This document shows, piece by piece, positions 1-12,423 of a stretch of DNA of 64,000 bases. Position 1 is the first letter of the stretch. Every line of letters starts with the position of its first letter. Position numbers and translations under genes: made by a program. The stretch is taken from positions 46,121,155 to 46,185,154 of the forward strand of contig NC_085137.1 of the NCBI RefSeq assembly GCF_035046485.1. Direction: 5' to 3'. This stretch comes from Aedes albopictus. Taxonomy: Eukaryota; Arthropoda; Insecta; Diptera; Culicidae. The notes under the pieces are model-generated. The model did no database searches. It had not been told where the DNA came from and saw only the letters and a list, made by a program, of their open reading frames with translations.

Positions 1-33
1 TAAAAAGTTTGCACTCACGAACCTAACACCCTG
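1..33. mobile_element. Right end of a truncated foldback element
   Basis: This stretch matches the right terminus of the foldback element at 31,278-32,231 (AAAAAGTTTGCACTC, then a variant of AACCTAACACCCTG). It is followed by TA, as expected for a TA target duplication. The rest of the element lies outside the window. Confidence 0.6.
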
Positions 34-1337
34 TATATGGGGTATCACATACAGAGTTTAAAATTTTCATTTTCAATGAATGAAGTTCAACGTGAATTTT
101 GAAAATTCTCAACTGAGGGATCAAAATAAAATTCATTTTGGTGAATGAATTTTTTCACCTATTCATTCATTTTTCTGTCACTGACAATTTTCACTTAGAA
201 ATAAAACTGGACCGTAACTCCCGATTATATTTCAAATCACCTCAAAACTTGTGTATAGTAGTTAATTAGAATATTAATTATGTTCTCTATTTGTCCATTA
301 AGTCGGATTGTGCGTCTGTTAACAGAAATTGGACATTTTACGATGTGCGAAAAAATATACGTGACAGAGAATTGAATGAAAAAAGAGAGGCATTCAGCTG
401 ACAATGAATGTGGCCAAACACGAATGAAAAAATGAGAATGTCAATCTTCACTTTCAATCTTCGAATTTTTTACTCTCTGATCACATATTAACATCAAATT
501 TCAATTATTCAAATTTGCATTTTACACTTCGTTCGAATGCGGTAGAGCATTCCCTAAAAGACCTTTTGCAGCTTCTGCACAAATTGCAATATTTTTCAAT
601 AACATCACTTAACAAATTGTTTTCTATGCATGAAATTAAGTTCGATAAAAATTTCAAAAAAATATATCCGTGTATTTCTACATGCGTATCTATTATACAA
701 CCCTTAGATTGAATTGAAAACATAAATGAATTCAAACACAAAAATCGATTTTGATGAAAACCCGTTTTTCTAATAATTGAAAACAAGCTTCTGAATATAT
801 ATCACAGCATGCAGAAAATTAAAATTTAATTTTACTATAAATAAAATAAATGCTCTTGCTTTATAAAGTTTAAATTAAATTATTTTAATTCTCGTTAAAA
901 TATGTTTTAAAACTCGAATGTCTGTGGACACATGTCTTATCCAAAAATAGAAAAGGCGAATTTTTCAGTTTCTCAAAATTTTAAAATACCCGTAAGCACA
1001 GACAAAACATATTTTTATAAAAAAATCAAATCTGAGAAAACATGTTTTTAAATATATCATGCGAAAAAAAAATTGAAAAAACTATGTTTCCAATTTGGGT
1101 ATTTGGCAAACCGTAAAAAAGTAGTTTGTGCAGAAGTTTTAAAAGATGTTTTTTTTTTTCATTTTAACCATTCTGCGTACAAAAACCCTTTTTAATATAT
1201 AAACTCTTTACAGGTATCAATGAAAATACTTTGAATAAAAATACAAAAATATAAAAATTGTCGTTTGTTAAGAAAATGATTGCATTTTCGCTATACAAAG
1301 TTGTGCCCATACTTTCTGGGACACCCTATAGCCGAAG
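34..1337. other. AT-rich DNA without a recognisable gene
   Basis: No coding region is supported. The only open frames (for example about 515-786 on both strands) are short, AT-driven and overlap each other. About 1,283-1,325 (TTGTGCCCATACTTTCTGGG) resembles an isolated mariner-type terminal repeat; no partner end was found. Confidence 0.5.
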
Positions 1338-2165
1338 GTGTTCGATAATGAAATTCTCGAAAGAATAACTCAAATGAAAAATCCGAAGACATTTTCAAAA
1401 TCTCCAAACGATATGAAAATATCATTAATAAATTGTAAAGCAAATTTTGACAGAAATTTCCTGAGAAAACTATGTAAAAGCATTTCCAAAGCAATTGGAT
1501 ACATAAATTGCAGAAAAAATTCCAAACAACTTGCCGGAGAAATGCCTATAAAAGTTTCCGCAAGATTCACAAAGAATTTTCAGATGGGATTCTAAAAGAA
1601 TGTGTCAAAGATATTCGTATCAGGAATTTCCTTAAAAAAAACTATAGGAATTTCAAAAAAGAACTACCGAACGATTTAGAAAAGACAATGACAGAGAAAT
1701 ACTCAGACAAAAATGCTGGAGGAATCCTTAAGGGATTTCTGAAGGAATTCCCGGAAGAGCTTCATGAGGAATTACAGGAAGAATTTCCAAGCAACTAATA
1801 GAGGAACTATCGACAGAACTTTGAAATTTACCAAAGAAATTCCAGAAAAAAAATCTCAAAGATATTTTCGAACGAATTATTGAAGAATTTCTCAAAGTTT
1901 TAACCAAAGAAGCTTTTACAGGAATTCTAAAAAATACTGAATAATTCCCGAAAAAAAAAGTCTAACGAGTTGTCGCAGGAATAACATATAAAATCACTAA
2001 ATAATTACTAAAGGAATTTTTAAAGGTATTGCCGAAAGTTTCCCAAAATAAATTATCAAGGGAATTCCGAAATGCGTTGATGAAGAAATTCCCAGAGAAA
2101 TTCTTAAATCAATAACCAGAAAAAAATCTGTAGAAAGAATTGCTGTGGACATTTCCGAAAAAAAT
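1338..2165 (+). repeat. Degenerate 12-bp minisatellite, G-rich orientation
   Basis: The stretch is built from decayed units of the GGAATTCCTGRA type (for example 1,725-1,795). It is the same 12-bp repeat as the large arrays at 8.6, 33 and 55-60 kb, but far more diverged. The open frames here (1,338-1,595 and 1,508-1,798) result from repeat periodicity divisible by three and not from genes. It abuts the ~125-bp module that follows, the same order as at 55-61 kb. Confidence 0.65.
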
Positions 2166-2189
2166 GCGTTTCAAGTCATCTTTAAAACC

Positions 2190-3600
2190 CTTTAAGGGAT
2201 GTTGCAAGGGCGTTTCTATAATGGTTTTGGAGCTTTTAATAGCATTTCGGGGGCGTTTCATAGGGTTTATAGTCGCGTTTATGTGGGTTTCTCGAGCCTT
2301 TTAAATGTATTCCAAGGGTTTTTAATTGATTTTGAAATGAATATGATGATTTCAAGGGTGTTTCAATGCGATTATGGAGGTTTAAGGGACATTTCAAGGC
2401 ATTTCAGGGTCGTATCTAGCGGTTTTTAGTTAAACCCTTAAACCAAAAGTGGTTTACGGGACTTCAAAACACTGGGAAAAATTCTTAATTCCTTTTATGT
2501 GTCCGGGACATGGACTTTTGAAATAAGAGTAAACAAATGCTTTCCATTAGTGCGACTTGCTCTTTTTAGCAACCACCATACAGCTGTGACTCGTACAATT
2601 TGAAGCACATACTATTCAGGCACTAATTTGGCTGCGTTAGCGGGTATTAGTTACATATACTTCGGATGTGATTTAGCACATGGCTATTTGCAAATCAGTA
2701 TGAGGCAATTTTCTTGAGTGTAGGATTATGGAGGTTTTAGAGGCGTGCCAATACATTTCAAGGGCTTTTCAAGAGGTTTCAAGAGTTTTTGAAAAGGAGA
2801 TCTTCTAAAACTTCCTGAAACGCCTCCGAAATTCTCCTAAAGCCCCCACGGAACCCACTTAACGTACCTGTGACCCATCGAAACCTCCAAAAACGCCTGC
2901 GTAACGCCTCTGAAACCAACCAAAACGCCCCCAAAACTCCCAGAAACGCACCGGAGACCTTTCGGAACTCCCGCAAAAGCCTCTGAAACTCGCTTATACC
3001 TTCAGAAGCTTCCTTATTCAGATTTTTAGCCCTAGGCTTGTTCATCTCGGGACCCACGCTTTACTTTCCTTTCGGGAGTGGGATTCGATCCCAGGTCCTC
3101 GGCGTGATAGTCACGTGCTTTAACTATCACACCAGGCCCACTCCACTTCCTGAACTGCCTTCGAAATTCCCTTGAAATTATTACGGTCATCATGAAACGC
3201 CCCTAAGCCCTTCCGAGACTCCCAAAACCGCCTGCGTTACGCCTAGAAAATTCGGCATTGAAGCTTCTTCAAATGCCTCTGAATACCCATAAAACAACCT
3301 TGGACCCTATGTAACGCCTCGTACCCTGATAACGCCTGTGTTACGTCTCTTAAATACGCCTATAATCCTGTTAATCATCTTGAAACACCTCAGATATCCC
3401 TCTAAAACCCCCACGGACTCCATGTAACGCACCTGTAACTCTCTGAAACCCCCGAAAACGCATGCGAAACACCTCTGAGACCAGCCGAAACGTTCCCAAG
3501 ACCCCCAGAAATACCCCTGCGACCCCTTGGAGCTCTCTACAGACCCTCTGTTGCCCCCTGACAGGTCCCTGAAACTCCCTCAAACGCCCCTGAGATCGCA
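2190..3600. repeat. ~125-bp minisatellite module with orientation switch
   Basis: G-rich units (TTTCAAGGGCGTTT-like) fill about 2,190-2,430 and 2,730-2,800. From about 2,810 the units appear in the opposite, C-rich orientation (CCTGAAACGCCTCCGAAAT..., CATGTAACGCACCTG at about 3,421). Related arrays occur at 24,720-25,560 and 60,780-61,640. About 2,440-2,730 is unrelated sequence that interrupts the module. Confidence 0.7.
3012..3147 (-). mobile_element. tRNA-derived SINE (copy 1)
   Basis: Read on the minus strand it has an A-box-like TGGTGTGATAGTTAA and a clear B box, GGGATCGAATCCC, followed by a tail ending in GGGCTAAAAATCT. A second copy lies at 58,370-58,531 in the plus orientation and shares the whole body. 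It may belong to the Feilai-type SINEs of Aedes; that name is from memory and unverified. It sits inside the C-rich ~125-bp array. Confidence 0.7.
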
Positions 3601-3613
3601 TGGTACCTCCCAG

Positions 3614-3821
3614 CAGGGATGCCATATATACAGATATATCTGTATTATACAGATTTTTGAGCACCCGTACAGGTTTCGTTTTATATGAAATACAGATTTT
3701 TGAGCTAGATGGCCAATTTTATTTTTGAATGGGATACAGATTTTTCTTCCAAAATTTGTATGGGATACATATTTTTGAAAAGATTGATACAGATTTTTCA
3801 AAAAATCATCTATCATCCCTG
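3614..3821. mobile_element. hAT-type MITE with exact 8-bp TSD
   Basis: The ends are CAGGGATG and CATCCCTG, and the element is flanked on both sides by CCTCCCAG (3,606-3,613 and 3,822-3,829). An 8-bp duplication with a CAGGG terminus is typical of hAT transposons. The 208-bp interior has repeated ATACAGATTTTT motifs and no coding capacity, so it would have needed a transposase supplied in trans. Confidence 0.85.
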
Positions 3822-4014
3822 CCTCCCAGTCAACACACGATCGCAAATGATGTTGAATAGGGTGCAAAAGTGGAGGCGATATACACACACTTTAGACATC
3901 TTTTCGACATCATATTAGACTTTGTGTTAGCTGTGCTCCTGAAACCCCCTGGAACTACTTATGAACGCCCGTGATATCTCCTGGTACCCGCTGAAACCCC
4001 TTGGGATTCCTCTG

Positions 4015-4139
4015 CAACCTTCCTTTGCTCTCCCCTATAAACACCCCCTGGCCGACGTTGCCGCAGTTATTGTCATTATTATATTTTCTTATGTAGTATA
4101 TTAATTCTGAGTAGCTTTTTTGCTTTTTATTCGGTTCAT
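4015..4139. repeat. Terminal module of the minisatellite composite
   Basis: This sequence (TTTGCTCTCCCCTATAAACA onward to the TTTTCTTATG and TTCTGAGTAGCTTTT segments) is homologous to 61,615-61,730. Both follow a C-rich ~125-bp array directly, so it looks like a conserved right-hand piece of one composite repeat. Confidence 0.6.
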
Positions 4140-4624
4140 CCCGACCAGAAGATTCTAACAAAAATAAAACATAATTATAACAAACCATGATATATATAAC
4201 TCGTTGTGATATAATCATGTTTACCATCTTTGGTGTTTAAAAATATTGTATCTCAATTGTATCATATTATGATTATGTTATAAATGTTGTTCAATAACTC
4301 ATTGTGAAATAATTTACTTTTGATTCTTTGACATTCAGAACATCATTTTAAACAATTGTATCATAATATGATAGTAACTAGTTTTCTTGAAGCTAAAAAT
4401 TATATTGTGTTGTACTGGAATAAAAGGATAACTGGAAGTGGATAACTGACACTGAGGAAGATTACAAGTGGTAGTCGAAATACGCGTATCTGTCAAAGGA
4501 TAAGCAATTGGGGCGGAATTAAAAGGTACGAAACTGATTACACTCATTCGAATAATAAGTTATATAAATGTTTTAAACATCATAATACAATGTGTTATAA
4601 ACTTGATATATTTTTCTACTCGGG
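4140..4624 (-). mobile_element. CCCGAC-type MITE (copy 1) with 2-bp TSD
   Basis: It begins CCCGACCAGAAGATTC and ends CTACTCGGG, with AT on both flanks. Much of the body is homologous, in inverted orientation, to the MITE at 18,531-18,979 (shared TAACTCATTGTGATATAATC-like motifs). A central part (about 4,415-4,540) differs between the two copies. There is no transposase. Confidence 0.75.
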
Positions 4625-7282
4625 ATATTAAGAGGTACATATATTTGTAGTTCTTATAACCTTAATCCCAAGTATCCCAAGAGTCCGTTGAATTCTTTTG
4701 AAGCACAACAGTTCTTGCAATAAAAGGGTCGCCACTGCTGACTGGTCATCATGATAATGCTCATATGTCCATTTAAAGAGCTTTCAAGAGCCCGTGTTGA
4801 AATCGATGATTTTGCGATCAAAATTAAGTAATTTTTTTTTTTGTTAATTTTTGAGGTTTGGCGTGTTCTACAAAGTTTTTCAGCATAGTCAAAGGCGTCT
4901 TTTGATAAAATGTAATTAATGATTAATCTCCCTAGAAGTGAGATGAAAAAATATGTTTTCATAATATTTTTTTGAGGTTCGATGTCTTCAGCAAATTTGT
5001 AGTTGTACGAGGGATTCTACCCCCAAGTGATTGTAAAAAGTCTAATCTTTCAACTGCCGACTGAGCCATGTGCGCCATTTTTGTGCCGAAAATAGTTACT
5101 TAAGGTGAAAATTGACTTTTTTTTTTAGTTTCTTTGCATTTGTGTGTAAATTGACCTAAAAATATGATACATTTGCCAATAACTTTATTGTATTGAGATA
5201 TATTGACTGTTCGTGCTACGCACTTTTACCGGTCATGCACAGGCTTTCTAAACGGCTTTCTAGCCTCGCGGAACCAAGCTACCCACACTGCACAACGGGA
5301 GGGCTAACAGATATTGTATCTGCTAGGGATATTTCACTAGCCCCAAACCAATCACCTAAATTGCTCCACTTTGTCGAAAAGTGCTGAGCTAATTCTCCAC
5401 TACGAACCGGCGGCGTTCGCTCGCGCTAAGTGTTCTTCTAATTTGGCACTTAGAAGGTTTCACTGGGGCAATTTGACCTTACTACGCTAACTCGCAACCG
5501 ACCGACTGGAGTAGCTGAAAACGGGGTTTCGGAGCACGTTTGTAATAATTCGTCCGATCACATCGGCAGAGTGTCTTCAACTGATATATAATTAACATTT
5601 CTTAACCTAGCTGTGTTGTACAATATGTGTATGTATGTGGGTACATTTTACGATCGCCGATGTTCGGCATTAGAATGCATTCGATCTGTGGTATACAGTA
5701 AAAAGTGGTCATTTAATTTCAAGTAGGTTTAACCAATTTTGTGCTAGTAATTAGATTAGGAATTCAATTTAGTCAGTTTAATAGTTCAATATTCAAATTC
5801 ACTAACAGACTTTACATCTTCGAAAGAGATGTGTGTTTGATGTCCTGAACAAGTTTGTAGAAGGTCACAAAACTATGGGAATTCATCTGTTAAAGTTACA
5901 CTGAAAAAAACTGTTTTAGGGGTACTTCACATAAAACACCACATATCTCGAAAACCGTAAGAGGTGGAGCTTTGACATGTCCTACGAAAAAATTTCTTTT
6001 ATTAAGGGCTACAACTTTACTAAAGACATGGACCCTCTATTTTTTTTTTTTTTTGAAAGAATAAAAATTTTATCTTTTTTCTGGGGAGATCATTAATTAA
6101 ATTTTATCAAAAGACGCCTTTTAAAATGCCGAAAAACTTTGTAGAATACAACACGCCACACCTCTGAGTCGGCAAAAATGAGTTTACGTAGTTTATTGAC
6201 AGCGCATAATTTAAACAAACAAGGGACCTCATCCCAAAAATTGAAGAATAATGTTTCCTCTTCCTCATCTATATACAATCAGATTATAAAAATTACCGGA
6301 TCCTAATTGCTCTGTCCATTTATGCAAATCACACCAGTTACCCTTTAATTATGGTCTGTTGACTTTTGGTCCACCCCCATTGCCCGATCCATTAATCTTG
6401 CCTTTGTTATCCGCTCCTACTGGTACCGGGGGAATTCCAAAAAAGTGTGACCCTTGGGCAATGCCGCCCAAAAGTTATTAGCAACAAAAGCAAGAGTGAA
6501 AAACTCTTGTCAAACGACAACTAGGGGGAGTGTTTTCCACCTCTTGGTCAACCGGTGGTCGATAAATCTATTTCGTTTGCAGCCTGCCGAACAAGGAGGA
6601 AGTGAACAAATTAAGTCATACGAATGATGTGATTTGAAAAGTTATCGTTGAAAATTGTATTTTAAAACAACTTTAACTGCATAACGGTATTTCAAAACTA
6701 CCACTGTTAGGAGGGACAGAAGTTGGTAATTTGATGGAAGCAAGCAATGTGTCTCTTCCCCATCCTCGACACTCATATGTTTCCCATCTTCGCATCTTCC
6801 ACACAATCTTTGACTACTTTAAAAAAGTTTCACCAACCTGTACCATAGAACATTCTCTGCACTCACCACGAGTCAGATTCCGCAATGTTGTCGAATACCG
6901 ATAACTCATACCCATCCGGAGAAAGAAGCTGGGCATCAAGTTCATAGCCAATCATTGAAAACTTTATTACACCATCATCATCGCTCGATTCAATTTGTTC
7001 GTGTCCGGTAGAATGCTTCTTCTGCGAGTCTTGGTCAAGTGGCAAAGTGTATTTATTGACCATTGACCCAAAAGATTGGAATATGTACTAAGGGAGAAAC
7101 TTTCTGCACTTTTGTCCTTTGGAAAATGACGAAGGAAAATCGACGGACGGACAAGGATTTACTATTGCTTTTTTCGAAAATACAATTCTGTTTGGTGAGT
7201 TAACTTTTTCATAAGACCAGTTATAGATGAAGGTGATGAACAAAGCCACAGTTCACAGTCAAAGCCAAACTGGTAATAGGTA
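4625..7282. other. Anonymous DNA, no supported gene
   Basis: I find no gene here. The segment 5,190-5,640 is less AT-rich than its surroundings and contains a short open frame (5,193-5,387), but it shows no domain. About 6,863-7,063 on the minus strand is a 66-codon open frame with no recognisable family. Segments near 4,850-4,925 and 6,075-6,150 (with AAGACGCCTTTTRAAATG-like words) share motifs, suggesting decayed dispersed repeats. Confidence 0.4.
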
Positions 7283-7497
7283 CCGTAAACCGGGGTCAAA
7301 TTGATCTCCGGGTCGAAATTGATCAGACGGTTTTTCGTTAGATAAAACATACTTCAAATAGTTTCCAAGTAAATATCGTTTAGTATCGGCTCCCAACTGC
7401 ACGATAGTTGAAAGGAAATTACTTAAAATATGCTAAACCTAACCGAAAAACGTGTGATCAATTTCGACCCGAAGATCAATTTGACCCCGGTTTACGG
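7283..7497. mobile_element. TA-target MITE, 215 bp (copy 1)
   Basis: The ends are inverted repeats of about 43 bp starting CCGTAAACCGGGGTCAAAT, with TA on both flanks (7,281-7,282 and 7,498-7,499). A near-identical 215-bp copy is nested in the 12-bp array at 57,217-57,431, and a 768-bp relative lies at 28,219-28,986. TA targets and long terminal repeats point to the Tc1/mariner (IS630) group. The repeats make it a strong hairpin former, and it has no coding sequence. Confidence 0.9.
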
Positions 7498-7779
7498 TAA
7501 TAAGGTAGTGGCCTCGGAATGGATTTATTCGCATAAATTGGCAACTTTAAATTGTGAGGCAAAATTTGGAATTCAAGATCAGTGACTTGGAAAATGAACA
7601 TTTATCTCTTCAAATTGGTGGGAAAAGGGTATTTCTTCTTGAATGCCAAAACAGAAAGTTGACAAAAAGTGCTCCACAGTCAACTGACTGTGGAACTGCC
7701 ATTAAAACAAATAGATGAGAAAGAGGCTCAGTCCTAGTTGGTGCGCTGAACCGAAATGAAAAAAGAAAACATCTTTTCT

Positions 7780-8640
7780 AGAAAGCTTTACTAGTAAAAC
7801 AAACACTAAATTTGAAACTGAAATGCTCCGGGACTGCTGCTCCAATGTGCTGATCCTTTATCAAAACATTTCATCTCGCTCGATGATAGTGGCGGGGTAG
7901 GTTAGTTGTCTGAGCTCTCACCCCTTCCGACAAGCTTATTAAATTCGATCCGACCAACAGATACACACCTAGCAAACTGTCTGCGTTTCCATTTGGTCCA
8001 AGGGGAACGATTTGTCCCACCAACCACCCAGTGGGAATTGAACTGTTCAAGCTGTAGAATCCTAGCAGTTAGACGACGACGACAGACCAGGGAAGGTAAA
8101 TAGATAATTTAAATTTCTGTTTGCATAATTTCCAGTGGCTCTAGTGTTCCGTTCCGGGTTGCGATCCTGGGAGTCAGCAGATGAATCTCTTCAAGCAGAA
8201 CGCGCATTGGAAGCTACTTCTACTTAAGGATGCGAATCTAGGACTTAAATGGGTTGGGGCCATTCGGGAGCTTGTTGTAGTGATGCGGCAACTCAGCATT
8301 TGGTGACTGTATCTCATCACATCTCTTGAATGTCGGTAAGGAAATATGCAAACGCGCTTCGAAGCTGGAAGCACCGGTAAATTAGTGTGCTCGGGGTAAT
8401 CCGAGCGGAATTGGAAATTGGCAGATCCGTGCTATTCTGGTACAACAAAACAGCAACAACGGGTTGTTACTTAATTTCGCTAGGTTAATTCAGTTTTATT
8501 TCCTTAACAAACGATACGTGCTAAATACGGCACAATCACTAGGAATGAATTTAAATCTACCGCACCTACTTAGCAAACATAAATTCTGGAGAATTATCTC
8601 ACAATCTGAATAAATTTTGAAAGAATTGAAGATTCGGGGA
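7780..8640 (+). repeat. Dispersed repeat of unknown class (copy 1)
   Basis: Much of this stretch is an inverted, diverged copy of about 29,190-29,880. Shared landmarks are the GTAACCCGGAACGG-type segment near 8,150, a CGCTTCGAAGCTGGAAGC-like segment near 8,355, the TTCCAATTCCGCTC segment (minus strand) near 8,405 and a GGCACAATCACT segment near 8,530. The open frames (7,906-8,103 and 8,174-8,374) are not conserved in the other copy, so I do not call a gene. Confidence 0.6.
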
Positions 8641-9045
8641 ATGCCAGATGCAAATACCATATGTATTTCTTTATTTATAATTATTCTACGAAGATTTATC
8701 AAGAATTTCTCGAATATTTCCTACAGGAACTCCTTCAGGGAAGGAATTTGTCGAAGGATTTCTTCGAGAATGTCCCCTGGGGTTTTCTTCAAGAATTCAT
8801 CCATAGAATAATTCAAGAATTTTTGTGAGGATTTCTTCAAGGAATTATTTCAGAAATTCCTCCAAGTATGCCTTCACCAATTTCTCCAAGTATTTCTCCA
8901 GGGATTTGTTCAGGAATTCCTTTGAGGAGTTGCTTCAGCAACTTCTTCAGATATTTCATCAGGAATTTCTCCAGGGATTTCCTCAGAAATTCCTTCAAGG
9001 GATGCTTCAATAATTCATCCAAAAATTCCTCCAGCAATTACTCAT

Positions 9046-9240
9046 ACACACTTAAGTTTTGTTTACCGGAAAAATTCGGAAAAGCTGGCAACGTTTACCG
9101 AACTTTATTAGAGTTTGACTGATAAACGATAAAATTTTACCGGAATTTTGTATTTTTTTACAGAATTTCGGTAAAAAATCATTACCGAACGCTAAGCAGT
9201 TGAGATTTCGGTAAAAACTACCGAGCGTGATTAGCTGTGT
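9046..9240. mobile_element. MITE-like insertion in the 12-bp array
   Basis: A non-repeat block interrupts the array. It starts CACACTTAAG, ends AGCTGTGT, and carries several TTTACCGRAA motifs in both orientations (near 9,060, 9,090, 9,140, 9,170 and 9,210). The terminal inverted repeat is short and imperfect and I could not fix a target duplication, so the exact ends are approximate. Confidence 0.55.
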
Positions 9241-10453
9241 TCCTTCAGGAATTTCGTCGGGAACTCCTCAAGGGATTTCATCAGGAATTCCCTCAAGGGT
9301 TGCTGCAATGATTCTTCCAGAAATTCTTCAAAAGATCCCTCCAGGAATTCCTTAAAAAAATCCTTCAGGGGTTCCTCCAGGAATTCCTCCCAGGAGTTTC
9401 TTACGGGAATCTAGGCAAGGATTTTTTTCTGGAATTCCTTCATTGAATCCTCTAACAATTTTTCCAGTGATTCATTCAGGATATTCCCCAGGGATTTCTC
9501 CAAGTTTTTTTCAGGGATTCGTTCAAGAACTCCAAGGATTCCTTGAGGGATTTCTCCATGAACTCCTCCTGGAATTCCTTCAAAAATTCCATAAAAATAG
9601 CTTCAGGAATTCCGCTAGAGATTCCTTTAGGCATTATTTTTGGGATTTCTTCAGGATTCCCTTAAGGGGCTTTCTTCTGGAATTCCTCCAGAAATTTCTT
9701 CAGGAATGCCTTCAACAATTTCTTCAAGCTTTCCTCCAGGTATTCTTTTATGAATTCATCCAGAAATTCCTTCAACAATTCTTCCTGAGATTCCTTCAGG
9801 AACTCCTCAAGGGATTCTTTCGGGAATTCCTCCCGGGAATTCATCAGGAACTCATCCAGGGATTCCTTCAATGATTCCAGTAATAATTCATTCAGGAATT
9901 CCTCCAGAAGTTTTTCATGAGATTCTTCCAGGAGTTTCTCTAGCGATTCCTCCAAGAATTCCTTCACGGTTTCCTTAACGGGTGCCTCGGGATTTACTCT
10001 TCTTGGGTATTCTTCAAACATTGCCGTAGGGAGGGGAAGGGGGGGGGCGTCGGTATTTACTAAAATTTATGAAAGGGTTCCTTCTGGAATTTCTCAAGTT
10101 TTTCCATGGATTTTTTCTGGAATTCTTCCAAGGATTCCTTCAGAAATTTCTACAGATTCCTTGAAAAATTCTTCAAAGGGATTCCTTCTCTAGAAATTCC
10201 CTCAATATTTTTTTTTTCAGGGAACTCTCCAAGAATTCCTCCTGGATTTCCTATAAGAATAAGGGAATTTCAGGAACTTTTCCGCGGTCTCCTTCAGAAA
10301 TTCTTCCTAGGGTTTCTTCAGGAATTCCTTCAGGATTTCCTTGAAGTATTCCTGCAGGGATTCCTACGGGCATTTCCAGAGGCAACTCCAATAATTCTTC
10401 CAAGGACTTCTCCAGATATTCCTGTATGTACTCCTTCAAGAATGCCTCCTTAA

Positions 10454-10546
10454 CCGTTATGTGTCCAACAAACTTTTTGCTTTTTTCTACACCCTGCTTT
10501 TTAAATGGGCGCTGGGTACCCGGGTACCCTGTCGGCTACATAAGGG
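10454..10546. mobile_element. Small MITE, possible piggyBac type
   Basis: The inverted termini CCGTTATGTG and TACATAAGGG are flanked by TTAA (10,450-10,453) and CTAA (10,547-10,550). The right flank could be a mutated TTAA, which would fit piggyBac-like target choice. The interior contains the palindrome GGTACCCGGGTACC (10,516-10,529). There is no coding capacity. Confidence 0.55.
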
Positions 10547-11944
10547 CTAAGGAATCCCTCTAGGAATTCCTACTAGAATTCCTCAGGGGATTTCTACTGG
10601 AGTTCCCCAAGAGATTCCTTCGAAAGTTTCTCCAGAAATTCTTCCAAAAAATCCTCCAATGTTTCTTTAAGTTATTTCTTCAAGGATTTCTTCGGAAAAT
10701 TTTCTTCTGGAATTACGGCTGGAATTCATCCAGGGATTTATCCAGCAATTACACCAAGGATTCCTTCGAGAATTCGTCTAAGGAATCCTTCAGGGATTCC
10801 TCCGATAATTCCTTGAGGGATGCCTCCACAATTCCAGGAACTCATCCGAAGATTTCTCCAAGAATTCCTTTAAAAAATCTCCTGGGATTTATTCAGAAAT
10901 TCCTTAAAGGCTTCTTTCAGTTATTCCTTTAGGTAATTCCTGTGGAATTCCCAAAGGAAATTCTTCCAGGGATTCGTTGGAAATTTCTCCGATGATTTCT
11001 TTAAAAATTCGTACTGTGATTTCCCCAAAAATTCCTTGAGTTTTTTTTTCTGGGTTTTCTCCAAGAATTCGTTAAGAAGTATTCAAGAATTTTTTTTTTA
11101 TTCCCCCAAAGTTTTTTTTTAATTCTTGCTTTGGGTATCCTTCCAGAGATTTCTTCAGAAATTCATCCAGGAATTGCTTTATGAATTCCTCCAGGGGTTC
11201 CTTAAATAATTTCTCTTGAGATTTTTCCAGAAATGCTTCAACAATTCCCCAGAGATTTCTTCAGGAATTCCACCAGGGATTCCTTCAGGGATTCCTCCAG
11301 TAACTCTTTTAGAGATTCCTCAAGGAATTAATCCATAAATTTGTCCAAGAGTTCCTACCAGAAATTATCCAAGATTTCCTTCCACATAGCTCTTTAGAAA
11401 TTCTTCCAGAATCTCTTCGGAAACACCACCAGGAATTCTTTTAATAATCCCGCACGGTATTTCATCAGAAAATCCTTTTAAGGGATTCCTTCAACAATTT
11501 CAGAGATACCTTTGCCCAAACCCAGGCAAAAATGGCATAGTAGGGTGGGGTTAATTTCAAAAAATCTCTCCCGGATATGATTTCCCGAGTGGAAAGTGAT
11601 CTACTAGTCGAAATAAGTGAGCTGTAGGGGTGGCGCAAAGGGTTTAAGTTAAATGTTTGCTAGAACAAACTTTCAAAAAACATTTTAAATTAAATTTACA
11701 AACATAATTTTTCTCGACTAAATGGGTGGTTCTAGACCCCAATTGGACCAAATTTGTGCTCAAAACTGAGAAATCTTTACTAGTTTACGAGACATTTAAA
11801 AAAAAGTCATATTTTGGTAAAAAAAAACTCAAAAAAATACAGAAATACGCCATTTTTTTCAAATTTCTCAGAAACCAGTAAAGATATCGCAATTTTGAGC
11901 ACAATTTTGGTCAAATTGGGTTCTAGAACCGATTAAGTCTAGAA

Positions 11945-12215
11945 AACATATACTGTTGAAAATGCTTTGACATCCATGTGCACAACAGAACATGTGCTCG
12001 ATGAACAAATTGAGATTTGAAATTATGAAAAGAAATCCACGTACTCCGGTGAGACTCGAACTCACGACTCCCAATTCGCTAGACGGGCGCTTCTATTCCT
12101 TCAAGCTACGGAGTCACTCGACTATCTCCGTCGCCAGCAGGCCTAGAACTGAACTCGATTCCACAATCGCACATGGTTATCTTCTTTTCACAATCCAAAC
12201 CCCCTTCGGATGGGA
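11945..12215 (-). mobile_element. tRNA-Ala-like SINE, minus copy
   Basis: The tRNA-like head is at 12,042-12,115 on the minus strand: acceptor GACTCCG against CGGAGTA, T arm GTGAG/CTCAC, and loop CTAGCGA with anticodon AGC. The sequences on both sides of the head also match the plus copy at 13,115-13,385 nearly base for base. The two copies form the arms of a large inverted repeat inside the 2.1-kb composite. Confidence 0.75.
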
Positions 12216-12234
12216 TTAGATGAACATCTAACAC

Positions 12235-12420
12235 ATTGTCTGTTGTGCACATGTATGTCAAAGCGGGAGAGGAAGTTATTTTTTAATTGTCGAGAGCTTC
12301 GGGCACTGCCTTCCAATCACTTATTGGTATGGCAATTAGTGTGCAGTCGGACTCTCGACGGGTCGGTCCTCGGCCCGAAGCTCTCGACAATTAAAAAATA
12401 ACTTCCTCTCCCGCTTTGAC
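12235..12420. repeat. Inverted repeat around 12,330
   Basis: The segment TGTCAAAGCGGGAGAGGAAG with its continuation through the CGAGAGCTTCGGGC segment (12,256-12,304) returns in inverted orientation at about 12,372-12,422. The arms are about 50 bp and the central loop about 70 bp, so the transcript would fold into a strong hairpin. Confidence 0.8.
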
Positions 12421-12423
12421 ATA

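Larger units (their letters stand above)
8640..11530 (-). repeat. 12-bp minisatellite array, C-rich orientation
   Basis: The array is a long series of variants of CCTCCAGGAATT and CCTTCAGGAATT. Each unit contains the palindrome GGAATTCC, so both strands look alike and only the TCCAG versus CTGGA half gives orientation. Because 12 is a multiple of three, long open frames run on both strands (for example 9,443-9,874 plus and 9,662-10,021 minus), rich in F, L, E, S and Q. They are artefacts of the repeat. Two small MITE-like insertions interrupt the array. Confidence 0.9.

Noticed and set aside
6863..7063. 66-codon minus-strand frame with a normal-looking composition
   Set aside because: No recognised domain, splice context or second exon; insufficient to call a gene.
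9443..10021. Long overlapping open frames on both strands (143 and 119 codons)
   Set aside because: They follow the 12-bp repeat period; frames are open on both strands at once and the peptides are simple repeats.
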